Part shown: in pieces, positions 56,685 to 63,296 of the stretch
Layout of the letters: each line of letters begins with the position of its first letter
Position numbering within the stretch: position 1 is the stretch's first letter
NCBI GenBank assembly: GCA_016710235.1
Contig: JADJLG010000001.1
Span: 62,001-126,000, forward strand
DNA length: 64,000 nt
From: Saprospiraceae bacterium
Lineage (GTDB): Bacteria > Bacteroidota > Bacteroidia > Chitinophagales > Saprospiraceae
Direction: 5' to 3'
Position numbers and translations under genes: made by a program
Notes under the pieces: generated by a model
The model's input: the letters and a program-made list of their open reading frames with translations, nothing else
What the model was told of the DNA's origin: nothing
Database searches by the model: none

Positions 56685-59072
56685 ATGCTCAACAAGTTAT
56701 TCGGATTCATCTTTTGTTTTTCGCTGTCTTTGAGTCTATTTGGACAAAAAGACGGTGACCTCAATATGGAAATTATCGCACACGTGCCCGGTCTGGGAAG
56801 CGGTATCTGGCATTTTGTGGATAAAAACGGCATCGAATATGCCTGCATCGGGCTCCAGTCCGCATTGGTCATTTACAGTCTGGAAGACCCTGCAAAACCC
56901 ATCGAAAGAAAAAGAATTCCAGGTGTCAACACCATCTGGCGCGAGTGTTTTTCGTACAAAGACTTTATCTATGCAGTAACTGATCAGGTCTCTGACGGTC
57001 TGATCATCGTCGATATGACAAAAGCTCCAAACGACATACAGTTTAAGTTTTGGCGGGCTGACATTCCATACAACAATGAAATGAAGACACTCAATACCTG
57101 CCATACCAACTTCGTGGATGAAAACGGGATACTCACACTCAATGGTTGCAATCCATGGCAGGGAGTTTTGTTTTTTGACCTCAAACCCGACCCTAATAAT
57201 CCAAAATATCTAGGCGCTGAGCTCAAACGCTACTGCCATGATATGTACATGAGAGGAGATACCTTGTACACTGCAGATATCTATGAAGGTCTGACGACCA
57301 TCTACGACGTAAAGGACAAGAAGAATCCGATAGAATTGACCAACTTCAAGACACCTTTTGCATTCACGCACAATGTGTGGATCTCAGACGATGCCAAGTA
57401 CATTTTCACGACTGATGAAAGAGAGGAAGCCTATGTTGCCTCCTATGACATCAGTGATTACTCCAAAATAAAACTGCTGGACAGATACAAACCTCTGGAC
57501 ACGGATGGGCTGGGAGTGATCCCACATAACGTGAGGTATCTGGATGGATATATCATCACCAGTTATTATACTGACGGCATCAAGATCTGTGACGTGCACC
57601 GCCCTGACAACATCGTTGAGGTCGGCAGCATAGACACCTACAGCGGTCCGGATGGAGGTTTTCACGGCTGCTGGGGAGTAAGTCCTTTTTTACCCAGCAA
57701 AACGATCATCGCCTCAGATATTGAAGGAGGATTGTTCGTCATCCGTCCGACTTATATCAGAGCTTGCTATCTCGAAGGACTGGTGCTGGACAGCATCACC
57801 CGTGACCCGATAGCAGGAGCTACGGTCATCATCCAAGGTACCCGCAAGAACAAGGAAGTATCCGATGGCTTGGGAGTATTCAAGACGGGTTGTGCTACTG
57901 CCGGCACATACAAAGCGATATTCACCCATCCGGATTATGTCAGCAAGGAGATCGAAGTCACAATGGAAAACGGCATAGTCACTGCAGTAGAGGCTCTGCT
58001 CAATTCCAAATCCTCAATAGTGACTACCCTTGTGGTCAAAGACAGCAAAACAAACGACATCATACCGGGAGCAAAAGTCCTCTATGCCAATTCCAGCAGG
58101 AATATAGAACTCGTGACCAATACCTCCGGGGTTGCTACAGTAAAACTGCCTGCTGCAGAAGGTAATTTTAGAATCTACGCCGGTAAATGGGGCTACAAAG
58201 AGGGTTCTGATACATTTGATGTGAACCTTCCCGTCAGCCAGAAAGTGATCTATCTGGACAAATCTTACCATGATGATTTCATCATCGACCAGGGCTGGAC
58301 AGTGTATGGTGATGCCACCACAGGAGGCTGGGTAAGAGCAGAACCTGTAGGAACCCGAAATCAAGGGCAGCAGTGTCAACCGGAATTTGATCTCGATACA
58401 GACCTGGGAAATACGTGCTATGTCACCGGCAACGGCAGCACAGAAGCCTCAGTTGACGACGTGGATGGCGGCAACACGATCCTGGTTTCACCGATGATGG
58501 ATCTGAGCAGCTATGGTGAGCCGGTATTTCATTTCAGCAGGTGGTTCTGCAATACCGGAGGCAATGGAACACCAAACGACAAGCTCTATGTCCGGCTGAA
58601 TGGTGCCGGCGGCAGCATTGTGCTGGACAGCGTGTTGAGTTCAGACAGGAGCTGGAATCTAAGAGAGATCAAGCTTTCCCCGACGTTTGACAAGACACAA
58701 GCTTGCTGGATCACCGTAGAGACGGGCGATACACCTGAAGGACACATCGTAGAAGCTGCATTTGATGGCTTTTCGGTGACTGATGCGCGGCCTGTGGCCA
58801 GTAATGATCCTAAGACAGAGATCTTGGGATTTGAGGTGAATCCGGTCGTTTTCGAGACCGAAACTACTGTACGCATCCACTCTGTTTCCGGAATGGATCA
58901 GCAGCTGATCATCTCAGACATGCAAGGCAAGATGGTTCAAAGCCTTGAACTTCACAGGTCAGCAAGTGTACAAAATATCAAGATAGGTTCCGGACTAAAA
59001 ACCGGTATGTATATACTGAGTCTGAAAGCTCAGGACGGTCAGTTGTTCTCCCAAAAAGTGATCAAACAATAG
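56685..59072 (+). CDS. choice-of-anchor-B / LVIVD-repeat T9SS surface protein
   Basis: This 795-aa protein has signal MLNKLFGFIFCFSLSLSLFG. An N-terminal propeller-like domain of LVIVD type (YACIGLQSALVIYSLEDPAK, GLIIVDMTKAPNDIQF, TLYTADIYEGLTTIYDVKDK, FTHNVWISDDAKYIFTTDER, CWGVSPFLPSKTIIASDIEG, GLFVIRPTY) matches the choice-of-anchor-B family. Two carboxypeptidase-regulatory-like (CNA-B) domains follow (LEGLVLDSITRDPIAGATVI; TLVVKDSKTNDIIPGAKVLY), then a beta-sandwich region (DKLYVRLNGAGGSIVLDSVL) and a type A T9SS domain (ILGFEVNPVVFETETTVRI … LKTGMYILSLKAQD). Predicted surface protein; ligand unknown. Confidence 0.86.
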   Translation: MLNKLFGFIFCFSLSLSLFGQKDGDLNMEIIAHVPGLGSGIWHFVDKNGIEYACIGLQSALVIYSLEDPAKPIERKRIPGVNTIWRECFSYKDFIYAVTDQVSDGLIIVDMTKAPNDIQFKFWRADIPYNNEMKTLNTCHTNFVDENGILTLNGCNPWQGVLFFDLKPDPNNPKYLGAELKRYCHDMYMRGDTLYTADIYEGLTTIYDVKDKKNPIELTNFKTPFAFTHNVWISDDAKYIFTTDEREEAYVASYDISDYSKIKLLDRYKPLDTDGLGVIPHNVRYLDGYIITSYYTDGIKICDVHRPDNIVEVGSIDTYSGPDGGFHGCWGVSPFLPSKTIIASDIEGGLFVIRPTYIRACYLEGLVLDSITRDPIAGATVIIQGTRKNKEVSDGLGVFKTGCATAGTYKAIFTHPDYVSKEIEVTMENGIVTAVEALLNSKSSIVTTLVVKDSKTNDIIPGAKVLYANSSRNIELVTNTSGVATVKLPAAEGNFRIYAGKWGYKEGSDTFDVNLPVSQKVIYLDKSYHDDFIIDQGWTVYGDATTGGWVRAEPVGTRNQGQQCQPEFDLDTDLGNTCYVTGNGSTEASVDDVDGGNTILVSPMMDLSSYGEPVFHFSRWFCNTGGNGTPNDKLYVRLNGAGGSIVLDSVLSSDRSWNLREIKLSPTFDKTQACWITVETGDTPEGHIVEAAFDGFSVTDARPVASNDPKTEILGFEVNPVVFETETTVRIHSVSGMDQQLIISDMQGKMVQSLELHRSASVQNIKIGSGLKTGMYILSLKAQDGQLFSQKVIKQ

Positions 59073-59225
59073 TCGGCCGACAACCCGTTCAGGCCGCTGT
59101 GAGGAAAGCTGACAGAGGATTGAAATGACGATACAGATATAGATAATTGTATATATGTATAATATTCACTATCTGCGACTTACACAACATTATTAAAATT
59201 AACAAGTGAATTATAAGCTTTGCTT

Positions 59226-59233
59226 TAATTTTG
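59226..59233 (+). promoter_or_regulatory. -7 element (TAATTTTG) of the DksA/TraR gene
   Basis: TAATTTTG fits TAnnTTTG and ends 18 nt before ATG 59252; the in-frame TTG at 59231 lies inside this element and is excluded as start. Confidence 0.55.
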
Positions 59234-59251
59234 CCGCAAAATGATGATCAG

Positions 59252-59701
59252 ATGAATAATAAGATTAGATACTCCGACGAAGAACTGGCAGAATTTAAGA
59301 CACTGATCGACAACAAGCTTGCCACCACAAAGAAAGAGCTGGAGGACATAGAGCATCAGATGATGGAGATGCGGGAAAACATGGCTGATGAGCAAGGTGG
59401 AGATTGGTTTGATGACAGTTCTATTCATACGGAGATAGAGTTTTTGACCAAGATGGCGGAGCGGCAGAGAGTGTTTATCCAGAATCTGGAGATGGCGCTG
59501 GTGAGGATCAAAAACAAATCTTATGGGATCTGCACGGTGACGGGAGAGTTGATCGACAAGCAGAGGCTGATGCTGGTACCTCACGCCACAAAAAGCGTCA
59601 AAGCCAAAGAAAAAGAATCACCAAACGTCCAGGGAGATCAGGACGATCGCCCTGTGATCAACTTTGACGAGGGACCCGACGAACAGCCGCTGGACATATA
59701 G
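59252..59701 (+). CDS. TraR/DksA family protein with degenerate zinc finger
   Basis: This 149-aa RNA-polymerase secondary-channel-type regulator is of the DksA/TraR family. The coiled-coil region (EELAEFKTLIDNKLATTKKE, LEDIEHQMMEMRE) is followed by the conserved WFDDSSIHTEIEFLTKMAER and a zinc-finger region where only one Cys of the four remains (YGICTVTGELIDKQRLMLVP, then HATKSV), a form common in Bacteroidota. ATG 59252 is chosen because a TAATTTTG promoter overlaps the upstream TTG. The acidic C-terminal tail (DDRPVINFDEGPDEQPLDI) is typical. It likely modulates transcription initiation; partner ppGpp dependence is not visible. Confidence 0.88.
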   Translation: MNNKIRYSDEELAEFKTLIDNKLATTKKELEDIEHQMMEMRENMADEQGGDWFDDSSIHTEIEFLTKMAERQRVFIQNLEMALVRIKNKSYGICTVTGELIDKQRLMLVPHATKSVKAKEKESPNVQGDQDDRPVINFDEGPDEQPLDI

Positions 59702-59769
59702 GGAGCTACTGCAGCTTAATTCATCTTAGGCTTGAATTCACAGCTGAATTCACAAGCACATACTTTCAG

Positions 59770-59909
59770 TTTTTGAGGGAGTGCCCCCTACGTACATAGT
59801 CCTTGGGGTCGCCGTCCTGCGTGGTTCGCTAATCGCTCCGTCAGCCTCGTAAGGCTGACCTGCTGCGCAGCACTCCGGCCGGCTCACTCGGGGGAAGCCA
59901 GCTCAAAAA
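59770..59909. repeat. GC-rich structured element with terminal inverted repeats
   Basis: This 140-bp element is bounded by TTTTTGAG (59770-59777) and CTCAAAAA (59902-59909). It is much richer in G+C than its surroundings and contains a perfect 8-bp hairpin (GTCAGCCT/AGGCTGAC, 59840-59859) and a 12-bp palindrome (TGCTGCGCAGCA, 59861-59872), plus CCCCC near the left and GGGGG near the right end. It looks like a miniature mobile or REP-like element; no ORF is inside. Confidence 0.65.
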
Positions 59910-59950
59910 TAATCAGCTATCTACCCTATATTATGAGACATTATCCTCCT

Positions 59951-59958
59951 TATATTTG
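59951..59958 (+). promoter_or_regulatory. -7 element (TATATTTG) at the edge of the accessory region
   Basis: TATATTTG fits TAnnTTTG and points toward a 28-codon ORF (ATG 59988, MKGNPGHIEDIYAIKYIRHN) and the palindrome at 60017-60073. Whether it drives them is uncertain. Confidence 0.35.
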
Positions 59959-60016
59959 CTTAGCAAAGCTTAAACCGCCCTTATAAAATGAAAGGAAACC
60001 CTGGTCACATAGAAGA

Positions 60017-60073
60017 TATCTACGCCATAAAATATATACGCCATAATGGCGTATATATTTTATGGCGTAGATA
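60017..60073. repeat. 57-bp palindrome with 28-bp perfect arms
   Basis: Arms 60017-60044 and 60046-60073 are exact reverse complements around a single central A at 60045. Each arm contains ACGCCATA-type subrepeats (TACGCCATAA near the left end, TACGCCATAA again near the centre). It is AT-rich and has no T-tract typical of terminators. It lies exactly at the core/accessory boundary. It could be a recombination site, a strong transcriptional roadblock or a remnant transposon end. Confidence 0.9.
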
Positions 60074-60108
60074 AAGATGTTATAAGAAATTAAAAAAATA
60101 TTTAATAT

Positions 60109-60402
60109 ATGAAACTAATATCGTCAATTATTAAACTAACTTCATTAGTTTCCCAAGAAACTGGTACAATTTGGGATTATTTAAAAACATCTTATCGTGC
60201 TTATGCTCGCCCCAACGATGATAAAACCATTACTTTTTACAGTTCTGGTATAAGAAAGATTAATGATACATATTATGATTTTAAATTTGAAAGAGTTTAT
60301 GAAGTTTCATTTAAAACTCAACAAGATTATGACGAATTTATAAACAAAACTTTACCAGAGTTTGATGAACAAATATTTAAAGGTTACGGAGATGCTCAAT
60401 AA
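60109..60402 (+). CDS. hypothetical protein (97 aa)
   Basis: I do not recognise this AT-rich 97-aa product. It starts MKLISSIIKLTSLVSQETGT, has a middle DFKFERVYEVSFKTQQDYDE and a hydrophilic end; no signal peptide or membrane helix. Composition is plausibly coding. Its last ~26 bp are overlapped on the other strand by a gene remnant. Confidence 0.4.
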   Translation: MKLISSIIKLTSLVSQETGTIWDYLKTSYRAYARPNDDKTITFYSSGIRKINDTYYDFKFERVYEVSFKTQQDYDEFINKTLPEFDEQIFKGYGDAQ

Positions 60403-60562
60403 ACTCAACCTCTGAATTGAAAGATTTGACAGCATCTTTAATTTGCATTGACTTTGAACTATCAATATTAGTTTCAAAAAACCATCATTAAAAATATTAA
60501 TACAATGATCATTTCGGCTCTCTATACTCTTGAATTTAATTGGATACTTTAAAAATATACAT
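60377..60562 (-). pseudogene. small minus-strand gene remnant
   Basis: From a possible ATG at 60562 the sequence can be read as a 61-aa protein (…YPIKFKSIESRNDHCINIFN, then DGFFETNIDSSKSMQIKDAV, KSFNSEVEFIEHLRNL stop) only if two opposite one-base changes are allowed, near the T5 run about 60551-60555 and the A6 run 60476-60481. As it stands, frames are interrupted. The protein-like character of the corrected reading suggests a degraded or mis-sequenced gene; no family is recognised. Confidence 0.35.
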
Positions 60563-60581
60563 AAATGCTAATTAAAAATTC

Positions 60582-60725
60582 TTATAACATTGTATTCCCA
60601 ATCATAGCTGCTTTCAGTTTTAGACGCAAATTAAAATCTAGTATTTTGTACTCCACTTTAAAAGCAGCCCCAAAGGTAGCAACGGCGTTAATACTTCGAC
60701 GTTGACTATAAGCATATAAACGTCC
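60582..60725 (-). pseudogene. minus-strand gene remnant (47 codons)
   Basis: An open minus-strand frame without a start encodes GRLYAYSQRRSINAVATFGA, then AFKVEYKILDFNLRLKLKAA and MIGNTML stop. Its composition looks genuinely protein-like, as for the C-terminal end of a larger protein. An opposing plus-strand frame (60565-60711) is also open but reads less naturally. I take it as the 3' remnant of a lost gene. Confidence 0.3.
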
Positions 60726-60742
60726 CTAATAAGCATTAACAG

Positions 60743-60949
60743 ATGAATAATTTTGGAGGAAATTGGACTGAAAACAAAATAGAAATTTTAGTTGAATATG
60801 CGAAAGCCTATTTAAATATTATGAACACATATGCAACAAAATACAATTGGAAGCTTTTATATTTTGACGGATTTGCAGGCTCTGGTTTTATCAAAAAAGG
60901 AAATGAAGAAGACCAAAGAAGGATATGGAATTGTCGTTCCAATTTTTGA
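60743..60949 (+). pseudogene. truncated three-Cys-motif partner (TcmP-like) gene
   Basis: The first ~58 residues (MNNFGGNWTENKIEILVEYA … KLLYFDGFAGSGFIKKGNEE) match the N-terminus of TcmP-family proteins: the GGxWTExK start and the glycine-rich DGFAGSG loop, a SAM-binding-like motif. Full-length members are several times longer. After DQRR the sequence turns into unrelated residues and stops; in the +1 frame it reads EGYGIVVPIFDT stop, which looks like the end of another protein, so an internal deletion probably fused two pieces. It belongs to a class of genes common in defence islands. Confidence 0.6.
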
Positions 60950-61082
60950 CACTTAGTTAAGCTATTTGATTGATGTTTTTTATTTTTTGATTGATTGTTA
61001 CATTTTTATAAAAAAAATATGGTAAATCTGAATATTGAAATAAATTCGTCAGCAGTCCTTTTTACATTCCTCTTGCACGACT

Positions 61083-61268
61083 GAAATTAAATCCTTATTT
61101 TTACAAAAAAAAAAGCATCATGTTCAAAACCCATATGAATATGGCTCACAAAAACTTTACCTTTATAATCTCTCAGCACTCTGGCTTCGTTCAAATGAAA
61201 TCAAAGATTGGGCGAGGCAAATTAAAAATAAAAATGACGCGAGTCAAAAGTTGATGCGAGGAGAATAA
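61083..61268 (+). pseudogene. plus-strand C-terminal gene remnant
   Basis: Without a start codon, this frame encodes a protein-like segment: NPYEYGSQKLYLYNLSALWL, then RSNEIKDWARQIKNKNDASQ, KLMRGE stop. The upstream part of the frame is less convincing (KKKHHVQ from a poly-A run). No intact gene covers 60950-61503. I take it as the end of a degraded gene of unknown family; the rest of the interval holds only poly-A/T runs and no recognisable features. Confidence 0.3.
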
Positions 61269-61457
61269 CTGACAAGAAAGATTTCTTTGGGCATCAACTT
61301 TCCTTTGTGTTAGCGGTCATTTTAGGATGCCACGCCACTCAACAAACTACTTAACAACAAAAAGACGCAGAATATGCAACTTACAATCACCACAATATTG
61401 TTTTTATTGGCTTACAAGCTATTAACATAATAAGGTTGATTATTTGTAGTTATATGT

Positions 61458-61487
61458 AGGTAAGTTTTTAATAAATCCTTACCTTTG
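61458..61487 (+). promoter_or_regulatory. promoter and overlapping inverted repeat of the accessory operon
   Basis: TACCTTTG (61480-61487) is a perfect TAnnTTTG -7 element, 16 nt before ATG 61504. It is overlapped by an inverted repeat AGGTAAG (61458-61464) and CTTACCT (61478-61484), 13 nt apart, which looks like an operator for an autorepressor. No properly spaced -33 TTTG was found. Confidence 0.55.
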
Positions 61488-61503
61488 TAACGACTAAATT
61501 AAT

Positions 61504-62373
61504 ATGGAGACTGTACAGCATTTAAGAGTTCTATCTCAAATTTTTTCACCGACTATGTTTCAAAAGATAGTGCGGGAAAACGATACTGTACTCTTTGAAA
61601 GACAGACAACCAAGTATTTCAATGCTTCATCTTACGAAACAAATTTGGATATCATCAAATCTTTGTACAAAACTTTGCAACAGCAATACAGATGTGAATA
61701 TGTCTATAAAAATAACTTGGTGCAAAATCTAACCAAAGAACATAGTTTAAAAACAACGCTCATTTTAAACGAGCTAAAAATTAGTGCTTCAAAAGCCGAC
61801 TTGGTTATGTTGAATGGTGCTGTACGAATTTTTGAAATTAAAACAGAACTTGACGATTTTTCCAAGCTATCAAAACAGTTAGCTGATTATCAAAAATTTG
61901 CCGATGAAGTTAATATTGTAACAGATAAAAAAAATGCAGATAAATTAAAAGTTGAGTATGAAGATGCAAACATTGGAATTATTGTACTTGACACAAAGAA
62001 TAAATTGCAAACGATAAAAGAAGCAAGCAGCAATACAGCGTTATTTGAATTTGATACTATCTTCAAAATTCTACGAAAACAAGAATATCTTGATTTGGTT
62101 GCTGATAATTTCGGGTATATTCCGGATGTTCCTAATACGTTAATCTTTAAGGCTTGTTATGAATTACTTGCATGTATTGATATAACTTTTTTCCAAAAAC
62201 AAGTTTTGAATAAGTTAAAAAAACGTAAACTACATAAGCCCGACCTACTCAAATCTTCAAATACACCGAGAGAGTTAAAACACATCTGTAATTCTTTGGA
62301 CTTTAACGAACAGGAGTATCATAAATTATATAATTTCTTAGCAACTGAAAGAGTATGTACCTACCATATATAA
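61504..62373 (+). CDS. sce7726-like PD-(D/E)xK nuclease-type protein
   Basis: First gene of the accessory operon, 289 aa. It resembles the sce7726 family. The middle of the protein shows a restriction-endonuclease-like core: KADLVMLNGAVRIFEIKTEL with Asp99 and Glu111-x-Lys113, followed by the helix KLSKQLADYQKFADEVNIV, typical of PD-(D/E)xK nucleases. An upstream acidic helix (LILNELKISAS) may supply an extra metal ligand. The C-terminal part (LHKPDLLKSSNTPRELKHIC) is basic. The stop overlaps the next gene's start by 19 bp. Its likely role is nucleic-acid cleavage or recognition; the substrate is unknown. Confidence 0.7.
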   Translation: METVQHLRVLSQIFSPTMFQKIVRENDTVLFERQTTKYFNASSYETNLDIIKSLYKTLQQQYRCEYVYKNNLVQNLTKEHSLKTTLILNELKISASKADLVMLNGAVRIFEIKTELDDFSKLSKQLADYQKFADEVNIVTDKKNADKLKVEYEDANIGIIVLDTKNKLQTIKEASSNTALFEFDTIFKILRKQEYLDLVADNFGYIPDVPNTLIFKACYELLACIDITFFQKQVLNKLKKRKLHKPDLLKSSNTPRELKHICNSLDFNEQEYHKLYNFLATERVCTYHI

Positions 62374-63296
62374 GAGGTAAGCAGTTTGAATTGATTGGAA
62401 TTAGGGAATTAACGCCTGATGTTCTTATTCCAAACAAAGCAAAAGTGTCGCCTATTATTGAACCTGTAAAGGATTCATCAACACTTAAAACTACAATAAA
62501 AACATTGGTTGATAGCGATATTAACTTTACAATTATTGCAAATCCGCAAGTTGGTACGTTTACTGATATTGATGCTGTTTTCAAGGCAATTAAAAGTTCA
62601 GTTGGCCAAAGTAAAAATTACCAAGTCGGTATAATTTTTCACAACAGAAGTAACCACAATCAAGAGATAGAGGTTTTACAAAAATACGCCGATATTGTTC
62701 CTGCATTAACCATTGTACACAATGCAACTTTTGACAACATTGCAGACATTCTTGCATTATATGAGGAGCATTTTTCGATTAAATACAATGTAATCAATCT
62801 ATCCGCTACAAGTAAACGATATCACAGAAATTTTGAAGAAAGTACCCGTGTTGAACTTGATGATTATTTCAACGCTCAAACAAAAAATTCCGATTACTTA
62901 CAGGTAGATGAGAGTAGTTTTTCAGAAGAACATATTTACTATCAAGAAGAAGGATTTACAGGCTTTTCCGATTATCTTTCCATAGGCGAGGAATACTCAG
63001 AAACAGGATTTTTGCCTTATGCAGTGGCCATTCACTTGTCTTATGATGAGAAACAAACAAAAAAAATAAAAGTTAAACACTTTGTTTCCGATTCCAATGA
63101 CGACACATCGGATATTGCAGGAAAATTTGCAGAAGCATTAAATAAGCTGATTGCTTGGTGCGACCAAACAGGCTATAATTCTGTTGCTATCCCTATATTT
63201 AGAGAGTATCATAATAATGGACACTTTCCGGGATTAGGAACGTTAAAGAAACTTTCCTTAATGAACCACATTGACTTAGTTTTGAAATTGATATGA
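62355..63296 (+). CDS. sce7725-like (beta family) protein
   Basis: The second operon gene, 313 aa, begins MYLPYIRGKQFELIGIRELT, followed by PDVLIPNKAKVSPIIEPVKD, the signature start of sce7725/beta-family proteins that accompany sce7726 and are often paired with phage-related or toxin genes. Later segments (INFTIIANPQVGTFTDIDAV, GIIFHNRSNHNQEIEVLQKY, IVPALTIVHNATFDNIADIL) suggest a TIM-barrel-like alternation of strands and helices. No catalytic motif is recognised. It overlaps both neighbours (19 bp upstream, ATGA downstream), so all three proteins are probably made together and may form a complex. Confidence 0.7.
   Translation: MYLPYIRGKQFELIGIRELTPDVLIPNKAKVSPIIEPVKDSSTLKTTIKTLVDSDINFTIIANPQVGTFTDIDAVFKAIKSSVGQSKNYQVGIIFHNRSNHNQEIEVLQKYADIVPALTIVHNATFDNIADILALYEEHFSIKYNVINLSATSKRYHRNFEESTRVELDDYFNAQTKNSDYLQVDESSFSEEHIYYQEEGFTGFSDYLSIGEEYSETGFLPYAVAIHLSYDEKQTKKIKVKHFVSDSNDDTSDIAGKFAEALNKLIAWCDQTGYNSVAIPIFREYHNNGHFPGLGTLKKLSLMNHIDLVLKLI

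Noticed and set aside
60565..60711. Plus-strand 48-codon ORF (MLIKNSYNIVFPIIAAFSFR)
   Set aside because: It is antisense to a more protein-like minus-strand frame; LKAAPKVATALIL-type sequence is typical of a reverse shadow.
60590..60742. Integron attC site near the GTTAATA/GCATTAAC motifs
   Set aside because: The R' (RYYYAAC) and R'' (GTTRRRY) core sites do not pair correctly and no integrase is present.
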